DNA from: Nannizziopsis barbatae
Lineage: Eukaryota; Ascomycota; Eurotiomycetes; Onygenales; Nannizziopsiaceae
Length of the DNA stretch: 64,000 bases
Assembly: GCA_014964245.1 (NCBI GenBank)
Contig: JACVYH010000003.1
Span: 4,278,001 to 4,342,000 of the forward strand
Reading direction: 5' to 3'
In this document: positions 37,641 through 50,800 of the stretch, one piece after another
Numbering within the stretch: position 1 is the first letter of the stretch
How the letters are laid out: every line of letters begins with the position of its first letter
Position numbers and translations under genes: made by a program
The notes under the pieces: model-generated
Seen by the model: the letters and a program-made list of their open reading frames with translations, nothing else
Database searches by the model: none
Told to the model about the DNA's origin: nothing

Positions 37641-38299
37641 TAAACTGTAAATGAATCTGAATTAAACTTAAACTTAAATTTAATTTAATTTAATTAAGTT
37701 TAAATTAAGTTCTAGTATAAGAAATGCATTAAGTTTTTAAGTTAAATTAAATAAATTTATAATAAATTAAATTTTAAGTTAATTTAATTTATACTTTTCA
37801 TGCATAATCTAATAAAAATAATAATAATAAGATAAATATTAATTATATGAAAATAAGAATAAAATTATTTAAAAAATCTTAAATTAAGTTTTAAAATATA
37901 TTTATTCTTATATTTTTAATTATTTTTCTTAATTTTATATTATTTACTAAAAATATTATATTATTATTATTAAGAATAAAAATTTTAATTTAATAATAAA
38001 TTTTTAAATACTTATATAAATTTAAGAAAAATAGCTAAAAATATAAAAATAAGCATGTTTTAAAGCTTAATTTAAGATTTTTTAAATAATTTTACTCTTA
38101 TTTTTATATAATTAATATTTATATTACTGTTAATTTAGTAATTTAATATTTTAATAATAAATTTAAAACTTAACTTAATTTAATTTATTTAGATTAAGTT
38201 TTAAGCTAAGTTAAATTATTAATTAAATAATGTAAGATAAGCTTAAGTTAAATTTAGAAAAATTAAAATTTAATTTAATTTAAACTTATTTATAATATA
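37641..38299. mobile_element. 659-bp-family fold-back hAT MITE, copy 4
   Basis: 659 bp, left terminus taaactgtaaatgaatctga, right terminus inverted tatattataaataagttta. The octamer attataat occurs directly before (37633-37640) and directly after (38300-38307), a perfect 8-bp target duplication. The inner arms around tttttaattattt / aaaatagctaaaaat form the family's inverted repeat. RIP-mutated, no coding potential. Confidence 0.87.
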
Positions 38300-38307
38300 A
38301 TTATAAT

Positions 38308-39643
38308 ACTAGATTAGAAATATATAAATTATTCTTAATTATAAAATATAAATTAAAGAAAATAATTTAAACTTATTTTAAAAAATTAATATTATATATA
38401 TTTTAATTTACTAATATATTATAATAATACTAATTATTAAATAAATAAAATTTTAATATTTAAATATTTTATTTAATAATTATGCATTTTTATAGCTAAA
38501 AACTATATTAATATAATAATTAAATATAAAGTAAGTTTTTCATTTAATATATTTATTTATTAACATATACTTAGCATTTCAGAATAGCTTATTACTAGTA
38601 TACTAATAATTATAAAAATAACATTAATAAGAATTATGAGATAATATTAATAATAAATCTAATTTATTATATATAAGAATATTATATAAAAAAAAGCTAA
38701 TAAAAAAATCTTTAGTTTTTTAGTTTAGTATAATATATCTAGCTATGTATTCATTACATTCTTCTAGTAAATATCTTATTTATTTTATACATGAAAAATT
38801 TTCTATTTTTAATTTATAAGATAAGAAATTTATAGTAACTTAGTAACAGTTTAATATGATAAAAACTAGTTATAATAATTTTTAGAAAACTTATTATTAT
38901 TTTTTAATTATTTAAGATATTATTATACTAAAGCTTTAGATTTTAAATTAGCAGTAGAAAAGTAAATATAAGTCTGATTAAGAATTAGAATACTTAGCAG
39001 TTAATTAAAAATGATATTATATCAGAAAATAATATTTAAGTAAATATTATAATTAATAAGAATTAGTTTATCTAGTTAATAACAGCAGTATTATAGTAAG
39101 AAAAGCAGAAATTCTTTTCTAATTCAGAATTTTATAAAGAAAAGAATAAGAATAAATAATAAAAATAAACATGAGCAGTAAAAATATTTATTAATAAGAA
39201 GTTATTAGTTTATTTTACTAAATAAGATAAAGTTAAGTTTATAATTACTAGATTAAAAAATAATATTTAAATATCTTAAAATTTTAAAAAAAAGATTATT
39301 AATTTGTAAAATTATACATGAAGTTAGTTTAAAATATTTTTTTTAAATTTAATTAAAATGCTAGAAAATAAAAATTACTTAATCATATAAAAACTACTTG
39401 AGATAATCTAATATATAAGCTAATTAATAGCAGATTTTAAATATACTTTCTTACATGTCTTTATAAAATTAGATATTAAAAAAAATATAAAATATAAGAA
39501 TAAACTGGTACTTATCTGATTTACTTAAAAACAGACATAAGAATATATAATAAGTAGCTTATTTTAAGCTTTAATATTTTTTATAAGCTTAATTTAATAC
39601 TATAAAGCATTATACTAGCTTAAAATATATTATTTATCTTAAT
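38308..39643. other. RIP desert, no gene
   Basis: AT-rich with stops in all frames and no motif recognised. Confidence 0.6.
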
Positions 39644-39778
39644 TAAACTGTGAATAAATCTGAATTAAGTTAAGTTTTAATTTTTAGAAACTTAACTTAA
39701 ATTTAACTTGCATTTATATGATTTAAACTTGAATTAACTTAAAACTTATTCATTTTAAATTAAATTAAGTTAAGGAGC
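39644..39778. repeat. fold-back MITE end, truncated
   Basis: Begins taaactgtgaataaatctga and follows the right arm of the 659-bp family in inverted orientation for about 135 bp, then stops abruptly at ...aagttaag against the GC-rich repeat array. The remainder may be the piece at 43519-43896 on the far side of the LINE. Confidence 0.6.
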
Positions 39779-39780
39779 TC

Positions 39781-40435
39781 AGATTGAAAAATGTCCCAAA
39801 ACCATTTTCAGAACAAGTTGTCACAAGTGTTTTCTCCAGGTAGTGGAGCCCCGGGGCTAGGCCCCGGAGCGAGATTTGACTCCCAGAGCAAGATTTTTTA
39901 GGAGCTACCTCAGGCATCTCATGCCCGGAGCAGAGTCCAGATTAAAAGATGTCTCAAAATCATTTTCAGGATAATTTGTCACAAGTGTTTTCTCCAGGTA
40001 GTGAAGCTCCGGGGCTAGGCCCCGGAGCAAGATTTGACCCCTGAAGCAAGATTTTTTAGAAGCTACCCCAGGCATCTCATGCCCGGAGCAGAGTCCAGAT
40101 TAAAAGATGTCCCAAAATCATTTTCAGGACAATTTATCACAAGTGTTTTCTCCAGGTAGTGGAGCCCCGGGGCTAGGCCCCGGAGCGAGATTTGACCCCC
40201 AGAGCAAGATTTTTTAGGAGCTACTCCAGGCATCTGGTGCCCGGAGCAGAGTTCAGGTTGGAAAGTATCTCAAAATCATTTTCAAGATAAGTTATCTCGG
40301 GTGTTTTCTCCGGGTAGTGGAGCCCCAGAGCTAGGCCCCAGAGCGAGATTTTGACCCCCAGAGCAAGATTTTTTAGAGGTGGCTCCAGGCATGCATGCCT
40401 GGAGCAAAATTAAGGTTGGAAATTTTTCAAGATAT
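39781..40435. repeat. GC-rich 158-bp tandem repeat, four units plus partial
   Basis: Units start at 39781, 39939, 40097 and 40255, and a partial fifth at 40413, each exactly 158 bp apart. Each carries ccggggctaggccccgg, a 7-bp stem hairpin, plus a ggcatctcatgcccggagc block. The fourth unit is the most divergent and has ggcatgcatgcc instead. CpG and CpA sites are well preserved compared with everything around. The array abuts the 3' side of the reverse-strand LINE and may be its 3' untranslated tail. Confidence 0.88.
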
Positions 40436-40439
40436 GCTT

Positions 40440-43400
40440 GAAAAATGAATATTATCAGGCTGTTTTAGGCCTGTAAAATTCACTCTTGAATAATGATTCT
40501 TGTTTCTTTTAGATAAGAAATTAGAAATCTGAGTCCTAACTCAGTCTGGAAGAGTAGCTTTAATAAAAGTAGAGAGATATCCAGTTCTTTTTAGATCTTT
40601 CTTCTCTTTTTCTGATAAGTTAAGCACTTAATTAATAAATACTTAGAATTCTTCTTTATCTGATAAGTTAAGCAAGTATCAGTTAGATAATCAGATAATT
40701 TCTTTAAAATAAGATCTGAAATATTCATGCTCAAGCTTTAACTAAGTAATAGTAAATCAGATTCTTTTAGAAACTTTTAATCTGAAAATCTTTTATTTAA
40801 TTCTTAAATTAAACTGAGCATAATTATTATTTTTATTTTCTTTATTAAAAATTTCTTCATGTCACTCAGTTAGAAATTGCTCATAAATTTTTCTCTTAAT
40901 AAAAGAATGAGAAATATATTTCTCTGGAAAGATATCTTTTAATTAAGTAGTCTTTTTTACTGCTTTATCAGCTTTTTCATTTCCATGAATTCCCACATGA
41001 GCTGGCATCTAATATAAGTGAAATTTTATATTCTTTAGTCTCTTATCTCTTAATAGAATCTTCAGAAAATTAATATAATATAATTTAGATTTTAGATTAT
41101 TTTTAGCAAGTTTTTGAATTCCAGCTTGATTATCAGAAAAAATTTAAACTTCCAGAATTAAATTTAATTCAGAGATTATTTCTAGAGTCTTTTAAAATAC
41201 TTTTTTAATAGTAAATAATTCAGCATCAAAAACTTTCAGATATTTTCCCAGATTTCAGAAATATCTCATGTTTTTCTGAGAAATATAAATTTCTGCACCT
41301 GCATTTTCATTTTCAGATTTAGAATCATCTGAATAAATGACTAGATTATTTAATAGCAGATTTTCTATCAGTTTCAGATGTCTTTTCTTAGAATCCAGCT
41401 GCAATTTCTGATCAGATTCTGGAATACTTTTTATTTCAAAATTAATTAAATCAGATAAATTAAAATACCAGAATGCATTTCATTTGATTTTGATTTTTTC
41501 TGATTTTAGAAAAGACAGTTATTCTGAAATTAGAGAGCATAATCTGAAAACCTAAGATGGAAATTTCTTGATTTTCTTAAATTTTTTTTCTCTTTTTCTT
41601 GCTTAGTATTTACTTAACCTGCTAAATATTATATTCAGATTAATTCTAATTCAGAAATTTTCTTTAATCTAATTTAATGCTATTTGAATAAGATGGAAAG
41701 CTTGAAGAAACCTGCTTTCTAATCACATCATTTTTTAAGATTTTTAGAAATCTGACAGCATAATTTCTGCAGATTCTATTAAATCTAATTCTTACTAATG
41801 AAATAAAAGCTTTAATTTGCATAGCATAAACTGAAGAAGTCTTAAAAGCTTCTAGAATTTTTCTAAGAGCTTTATTCTGCATTTTCTCATATTTATCTAG
41901 CAGATATTTTTGATTATTTCATTAAATTAAAACATCATAATCTGCAACTAAAATTATGCAAGCAATATAAAGCTATCTCATTGCCTAAAAATTCAAATCT
42001 TTTTCAGTATTTAAAAGTCTTAATAATTAATTTAAAACTCTCTCTGTGACTGTAATCTTAATTTTCACATGTCTTTTAAAAAAAAGCTTGAAATTCAGCT
42101 AAATTCCTAGTCATCTCACAAGATCTTTTAATTTAAATTGAAGATTTTAATCAGAAATTTGAACTTTATCATCTTCTAAATATTTAGAAAAATAAATAAG
42201 CTCTGTTTTTTCCATGTTAAACTTAATTATCTCAAACTCTTATCTTTCAAGCATGATTTTCAAAGCTTTATTTAGCAGCTAACAATTTTCCTTAATTGAA
42301 GAAGTAGTAGCTATTAAACCAGTATTATTAATATAACTTGAAATTCTTATTTTCTTCAGAATCTCATGATTTTTATTCTCAAATAAAAGAATAATATAGA
42401 TTAAGTATAAAATTAGAGAAAGTGGAGAGCCTTGGGAAATTATAATATTAATAATATTAGAATCTTTTTGTCTTTCCTTATCAAAGATCAGGCTAATTTT
42501 TCTAGTTTGCATGAATCAGAAAATTTATTTAATTAATGATTCAGGCATTTTTAGATTTGCTAGAATTTTAAGTAATCTATTTACAGAAACATAATTAAAA
42601 GCTCTCTTAATATTAATAAATAAGACTAATATTTTCAGCTTATTTATTTTAGCTAATTAAATATCATGCATCAGGCTTAGTGCTGCATTCACTATGTTAA
42701 ATTACTTTTTATCTTCTAACTGATTAAAATATAATAATTCAGTTATAGAAGCTCAGAATGAGAGCTTATTTATAATTATTCTCTTCATTACTTTATCTAG
42801 ATAATTTAGTAATGAAATAATATGATAGAATTTTGAAATGAAAGAATTTCTATTTAGTTTTTTTAAAATCACTCTCATAGCTTTTCTTTAAATATATGAG
42901 TGATAATCTGTTTGAAATAAGATCTGATATAATTTAAAAAATCTATCTTTTAAAACTGAATAGATTTTTTGAAATATATAAAATGAAATGCCATCTGAGC
43001 CCGTGGCACTTGTTTTAAAATCAGAGAAAATAGCTTTTTCAATTTCTGTTTCAGTTAAATCAGGTCATTCCCATTCTGAATTCTAAGAAATTAATTATAA
43101 TTCATTCCAGTTAAATTCAGAATAATTTAAAGATTTTCTAAAAAGAATCTTAATATAAGCATTGCATTTTTCCTTAAAGAAAATAGCAGGTTTTAGCTCA
43201 TTATTCTCATTTAAATAATTAAGAATAGGAGTTTTTTCCATCTTGTTATTTTTAGTATACTTATATGCTTTAAAAATCTCTTTTTCTTCTGAATTTTCAA
43301 GAAAATCATTCTAATGACTAGCTTTAGCTTTTTTAATTAAGAAAAAATACTTATTTCTTTGCTCAGAAAATTCCTCATAAGCAAGATTATCAGCTTTATA

Positions 43401-43518
43401 ATCTCTAAAAGCTTTGATCATTCTCTTTCTCTTTATTTTTAATTCTGAATTTCATCATGGTTTAGATCTTTCCATGATTTTCTTCTTAGAAATGCTTTCA
43501 TTCATACAGATTTGAACT
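40440..43518 (-). mobile_element. non-LTR retrotransposon (LINE, RT plus RNase H), 5'-truncated, RIP-mutated
   Basis: On the reverse strand an ORF2-like polyprotein can be followed with scattered stops. The reverse transcriptase blocks are ATGSDGISF, YLDKVMKRIII, LFINIKRAFNYVSV (ancestral FDIKxAFD), SQGSPLSLILYLIY and YINNTGLI (ancestral YIDDTGLI), the last two at 42279-42512. The RNase H blocks are VIYSDDSKSENENAGAEIY at about 41340, VFDAELFTIKK at about 41230, IFSDNQAGIQKLAKN at about 41150 and PAHVGIHGNEKADKAVKK at about 41010. The order RT then RNase H is that of the I/Tad1-type LINEs known in fungi. The endonuclease part is missing and the 5' edge at about 43518 joins a MITE. Damage is milder than in the copia copies. 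Confidence 0.82.
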
Positions 43519-43896
43519 ATTCAAAGATTCATCACCAAATTGAAATTTTCACTCTTGGCAACAACAACCCGACATCTTCGGCAAGCGATATAAAATCAAG
43601 GAAAATAGCTAAAAATATGAGGGTAGGCACGTTTTGAAGCTTAATTCGAGACCTTTCAAACGGTCTTACTCTCATTTCCATACAACCAATATTCACCTCA
43701 CCGTCATTACTTTTATTAGGCCGTGGCCGCCGTGCATGAAAAGTGCAAGTTTTTTGAGTTGAAAACTCAACTCAGACCGAGTTGAGTCCAACTTGACTTG
43801 AAACTTGATGAGATCTTCATACTAGGGCTTGACTCAACTTAATTTGAGTTGAGTCAAGTTCAAGTTCGAGTTTAACTCAGACTTGTTTGCAATTTA
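43519..43896. repeat. fold-back MITE piece, hardly mutated
   Basis: Matches, in inverted orientation, the centre and left arm of the 659-bp family but with CpG retained (for example ggtaggcacgttttgaagc where other copies read aataagcatgttttaaagc). It therefore shows the ancestral family sequence. It is cut at the centre by the LINE. Confidence 0.7.
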
Positions 43897-43908
43897 CTTC
43901 TGGATTTC

Positions 43909-44065
43909 TAGATTGTAAATAAGTCTGAATTAAACTTAAACTTGAACTTAACTTAACTTAATTAAGTTTAAATCAAGTCTTTATTTTAAATAATATGTAA
44001 ATTTCTGATTAAGTTAATATCAGATTAATATAAGTTAAGTTTTTAATTTAATTAACTTAATTACA
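43909..44065. repeat. left-end fragment of another fold-back MITE
   Basis: Starts tagattgtaaataagtctga with the iterated acttaactta motifs, then fades into desert at about 44065. No right end found nearby. Confidence 0.5.
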
Positions 44066-44700
44066 TATGATATACAAGTAGATATAATTCATATAATATT
44101 TATAATTAATATAATAAAAATTTTAAAGCTATTAATTTATAATTATACATAAAGAATTTTTATTTTATATTAATTTGTATATTTTATAAATTAAATTTAA
44201 TATTATATTTTTATTTTAATTTATTTATATTTTATTTACATTTATATATTATAAGTATCATATTACAAGTTTAATTTATTAAGCATTCTAATCTTATTTA
44301 TTATATATGAACTAGTTTATATTTAAGAACTTATATAAAAAAAAGAATATATAATGAAATTTTATTTATATTTTTAAAATGTTAAAGATAATAAGATGAA
44401 ATTATTACTTATTTTATTAAGTTAAAATTACTTTAATAATATGAGAAGATTAGATAAAGAAGATGAATTAGCTAATTAATTATGTTAATTTTATTAAACT
44501 TTAATTAGAATTTATTACTTAATTCTTTTCTTATCATATAAAAAAATAATTATTATTTTTATAAATAATATCTATAAGATTATATTTTATTAGATTATTA
44601 ATATAAATTATTTATTTTATGTTTTTTAATTATAATATAATAATATAAATATACTATCATATTATTATTATTATACTAATTATTAAAATAATTATTAAAA

Positions 44701-44845
44701 TAATAAGTAATTTGATAATAAGTAATAAAATAATAAGTAATAAAATAATAATTAATAAAATGATAAGTATTAAAATAATAAGTAATAAAATAATAATTAA
44801 TAAAATAATAATTAATAAAATAATAAATATTAAGATGATAAGATT
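44701..44845. repeat. 15-bp tandem repeat
   Basis: About nine imperfect units of the type ataagtaataaaata follow head to tail. Units vary at two or three positions. Confidence 0.75.
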
Positions 44846-47800
44846 TTAGATGATAAATCTTAAAATAATAGTTATTAAGCTAATTATTATTAAGATAATA
44901 TTAAAGTATATAATATATTATTTAGTAAAATAATTATATTTTTATCTGAATTACTTATAGTATCATTCTTCATGTTAATATTATTTTTTCATTTTCTTTA
45001 TTTAATTTATCATTTATATCATTATTATTAAAATTTTATTTAGCAATAATAAAATTATTTTTAAATTCTAAATTATTACTAATATATTATAAGTAAATAA
45101 TATTTTCTTTTTAATTATATTTAAAAATATTAATTATTTTATTTTTTTTTTCATAAATTTTTATTTTTTAACATGTGATAAATAAAATTAATATTATACT
45201 AATTAATAACTAGTTACATTATTTATATAATTATAATTTTTATCTTAATTTAATTATAATAATAATAATAAATATCATGTCATGATATTTTAAACTTGTT
45301 TAACTAATATTATTATTATAAAAATTCTGAGATAATCTTTTATTATATTATTTAAAATAAGAAACTATTTTATATTTTTTTACTAGTATTTTAAAATAAG
45401 CTTAAAGTTATTTTTAGTAATTATTAAGTAATAATATTAGTAATAATCATGTATTTTATAATAAGCTTGTATAAGAAAACATACTTTTATATAAATAAAT
45501 ATTTCTTTTATTATAATTATTTTATATTTAAGTATATGTTTATTATGAGATTGCTTAAGTAAAAAAAATAATTAATATTATTAAAATCTATTAACTATAT
45601 AAAATGTTATTTATTTACTAATAAAATTTTTTATTTATATTAATTATAAATAAGATATGCATTAAATATAATATTTTTTTTAATTTTTCTTATCATTTTT
45701 TCATTTAAAATTATTAAATATTTTTATTATTATCTTAAGATTAAATAAAATTATAATTATTAATAACTTATTCATATTTTTATATATTATTAAATAATAA
45801 ACTAATAATTTATTATAAATAGTAGTTAACACATCTGTAAGATGTTTCTTTTATTAAGCATTTTTTTTTAAGATAAATTATATAATTATTAATATAATTA
45901 AAAAAAAAATTATACATAAAAAAAACATGATATATTATTAAATAATTAGTAATAAAAAATACTATAATATATCTTATAAAAAACTTAATTAATGAAATGA
46001 AATATTATATTAGTAATTATTTTATTTTAATAATAATAAGATTTTTTTTAATAAGTTTATTATAAAGATATAAGTTAATAGTATCATAAAGTTAAATAAC
46101 TTAAACAAGCATGTTAAATATTAAGTTTTAATATATTTTTACATCTAATTTTAATTAAAGAAATTTTTTTTTATTTTAATAATAATTAAACTTTACATGA
46201 TACTGAGAATTATAATTAATATATTTAATAAAGTTATGAATTTAGCATGTTAAAAAAAACATGTTAATTATAAATAATAATAAACATATATGTAATAATA
46301 AATAAATAAGTTTAAATTTAATTCATAAATAAAAAATTAAAAAAAAATGAATTATATAAGCAGAATTACATATGAGAATTAAAATTCAGATATAAATTCT
46401 AAGTAATTAAAAAAGATAAGATAATATATTTTAAGAAAAATATATGAAATTTCAAATTTAAAATCATGCTTAAGCATGTTATTACTTTAGCATGTATTTT
46501 TTATCTTATTTTTTAAATTAATTTAAATCTTAGATAAAAGAGCATTTAGAATAAGCTGACTAACATATATGATGCATGATATTAAAATAATAAGATATTT
46601 AAATTAATCAGAAATAAGTGCTTAAATCTTGAGAAATTCTTTATGCATTTTTTTATTATTAAATGTATTATTTATTATAATTATAAAAATATAATCATGA
46701 AGTTTATATTTTATAAGAATTATAATTATTTAAATAATTAGTTTTTTATTTTTATAATGCTGTAACATGTAAGTAAATTTTAAAAATAATAAATAATAAA
46801 CTTATTTTAAATTAATAAAATAAATTCTAATTATAAGAAAAGATTATCTGAAGAAACTTATTCAGTAATTAATTATTAATAATATTTATTTTTAATTAAA
46901 TAAAAATTAAAGAATGCTCTGCTAATTTATTTTTATCATTTTATTTAATATAATCTGAATTATTTTATTACTTAATAATTGTATCTTAAATTTTAACATT
47001 TTTATTAAATATTATAAGTAAATATTATTAATAAAATAAAAGAAAACTTGCATGTTACATATGATTTTAATAAGTATATTATTAAATTTTTTAAAAATAA
47101 ACTTTTTATTAAATATGTTATATTTATTAATGTAATTTCATAACTAATATAATATTAAAATGCATTAATTAATAAATAAATTTACTTAATTAAAAACATA
47201 AATTCACTGCAGGAAGACTTATTAAAATTTAATTTTTAATTATTTTTTAATTATTTTTTTTAATTAGTAATATATTATTTATACATGTGATTCTAATACA
47301 TTTCTTTAAAATAAAATGTTTTATTATTATAATTATAAATTCTTGTTAAAATTTTAGATATTTTAGTATAGAATTACAACACATGCATATGATATTAGAA
47401 AGTTTATTAGAAATTATAACAATTATTTAATACTATCTTTAGAATAAAAATATCTGTTTATTTATATAATAATATGTTTCTAGATTATTTTTTTTATTAT
47501 ATTTTATTTTACTTTATTAAATAAAAAACTTCTCAGTTACTAAATTAAGCATTTTAATATTAACTTTAAAAATTATAATATGCTTTAAATGCTGTTTAAT
47601 CTGATATAAAATAAATAATACTTTAGTCTTTTTATAAATAGTTAAATTTTTTTAAAAAATAAATTACTTATAAATAATTAAGTTTAAAATGAGTAATTTA
47701 TTAGAACTTGATAAATTATCAGCATCTTCATCATTTTTATTTATTATATTATGAAATAAATCTTAATTATAATATTCTGAGCTAGAATTATAATTAGATT

Positions 47801-50800
47801 TAGAAATTATAATAATAAGAAAGAAAAAAATTAATAAATAGTAAAATATATAATTAATATTCTGATTAGAAGTTAAAAAAAATATATAAAATATTTCTAA
47901 ATATAATAAAATTTATATAAAATACATACTTAATAAAAATAATATTAAATAATTTATTAAAATTAAAAACTTTTTAACTGATGAAAATTATAATTAGAAA
48001 TTTTATTCATGAATAAAATTACATGAATTAAGTATTAAAATAATGAAATTTATAGTTAAAGATTTCATTCATAAGTAAAGTTAAACTTATATAAATTAAG
48101 TATTAAAATAATAAAAATTATAATGAGATTTCATTTATAAATAAGTAATCATGTGATTTTAGTAAAATCAAATAATTCTTATAACTTAGAAATAAGCTCT
48201 TATTATAAATGAACTTCTCTTACTTTACTTAAGTAAATTTTAAAATATACTCTTTTTTTCTTTTTTTTTCTTTTTTCTTTTTTCTTTTTATAATTCTTTT
48301 TTTTTAATAATTAAGTAAACTTAATTAACAGCTCTTACTTTATATTCTCTTTATTTTTTTATTTTTTCCAATTTTATACTTGAATTAAAAGTTCAGATAT
48401 ATTTAATTAATATTATATAATGATACTTTACTAAAAACTTTTACTGCATGAGAATTATCTTTAATCTTACTGCATGTGCTTAAATCTTATTTTAAAGAAT
48501 TTCTGATATATAATTAAATTAAGATTGAACTTTTTTATTTTTTATTTATTTTTAATTCAAGAATTAAAAGTATTCTAATTAGAATTACTATTAATAATTA
48601 ACTTAATTACTAATGCTAAGCCCTGACTGGAGTATTTTTAATTCTTAAATTAAAAATATTCTAGTTATTTTCTTAAAAATTTTATTATTAATACAAGTTA
48701 ATTAATCAGATTATTATAATTTTTAAGAAAAAAAAGATATTTTTAAAAATTAAAATAAAAATATTATTAAAGTTTTTCAAGATTATTTTAAAACTTATAT
48801 TAAAAGCAGATGTAAAGACAGTAAATAATAATAAGAAAATAATATTTCTTAAAATTTTTTAAAAATAATATTATGAGAAAAAAACTATTTTTTATAAAAA
48901 TTAGCTAGCAGTTACTGATTATCTTTAAACATGTCTGAATATTTTTATTTTTTATAAATTTTAATAAAAATATTAATTTATCTTTAAAGCATATAAGCAA
49001 GCATGTAAAATTAACTAAAGTTAAGAAACTAAAAAATTAACTTTAATAACTTATTTATTAATTAAATATATACTTTCATTTAAAATTCAAGTTTATCAGA
49101 TTTTTATAATTCTGAAATAGTTTTTTATAATGAATTTTAATTTTACTTCTTTTATTAATTTGCTATAAATATTTTTAATTTTCAAAATTTAAGAAATTTT
49201 TATAATAAGTAAATTATTAATTTTAAAATTAATTATTTAAATTCTTCATAAGCTTTTAGAGTAGTAAGTTAGTAATTTTATAAAAATACTAGTTATTTTA
49301 CTAGATTATGAAAATTTTTATTAAGCATATGTATTTTTTTATATCTAATTAAAATAAATATCATAATAATAAGATAATTAATTAAAATATTTACAAACTA
49401 ATTTCATGTAAAAATGTTTATATTATATTATTAATAATCTAAATAAGCTTTCTTTAATAATCACATTACTTGCTAAAGAAAATAATCTGCTAATCATATT
49501 TTTTAATTTAATTTCTAATTTTAAGAATACTATTAAGTTACATGTTTCAAAAGCTTTACTAAAATAAAATGAAAAAATACTACCTGATACTACATAAGAA
49601 ATAGCAGATGAAAACTCAGTATTTATTCTAAATGCCTTTTTAAGCTAGAAAAATTATAAAAATACTATTCTTAATCTTAATAAATTACTAATTTAATTAC
49701 TAATACTAATAATTATTAAAATGAAGTTTCTTATTCAGTATATAAAATAATACATTTATACTTATAATAAAATTTAAGATAATCTTATTTTAATTAATAA
49801 AATTTTACTAAATATTAAAGTAAATGAAAAAATTAACTGCATTATTTTTTTTATTAAAGAAAATATTTACATTACTAAAAAATATAATATTTTAAAGAAA
49901 GAATTATTATTAAAATAAAATATAAGCTTAATATAAAAAATAAAGCATAATCTTAATTATATGTTAAGAACTATTCTTAACTTCTTTTAATTACTTAATA
50001 TTTTTAATATTGATTCTAATTATTTATTATTTTAGTAAAATAGCATGCTAGAATTTTTATCTTATCAGATAAATAATATTATCATGATACTTTGAATAAA
50101 AATTTAAATATTATAAAAAAAAACTGCTAAGAAGTCTGTGCTATAAATAAATATTTTTACTAATAATATAAATCTTGAAAAAATTATTAAGATAATAAAT
50201 TTAATTTATATTATTATTACATATGAATTTAATAATATAATGATTTAAGATTTTATAATAATTTGCATTTTACTAGCAGTAATCTTATTATGATTTCTTA
50301 ATTATATTAAATATTTTTAGAAAAAACTTTAATTTTTTATTATTAGTACTTTATTTCAGTTTATTAAAGATTTATTTTTCTAAACTACTATTATTATACT
50401 TATAATATTTAAAAAAATATTTTATAATTTTACTAAATTTTATAGCTATTTTAATATTAAGATAAATTTCAGATAAATAATTTTTATTATTTTATATTTT
50501 ATTATTTATTAATATCTTCTTAACTTTATTATTAAAAAAAATATTAAATTAGATAATAAGTTTTCATTTCTGAATAAAAACTTAGCTTTTTTTTTCAAGA
50601 TAATCTTATTCATGACTCACGATTTTTTTTTTATTATTTCTTCTAATTAGACTAGTAATAATAAAACTAGTTCTCTTAAATTAACTTTTTTAAAAGCTAA
50701 ATTTTTCATTTCTTTAAAAAAGTCAGATGTGAATAAAAATCTGCTTTTTTAATTAATATTATTTAAATCTAATTTCTAATTTATAAAGATTTCTAAAAAA

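Noticed and set aside
44701..44845. CRISPR-like array
   Set aside because: Units are contiguous 15-bp imperfect repeats without spacers, in a eukaryotic context.
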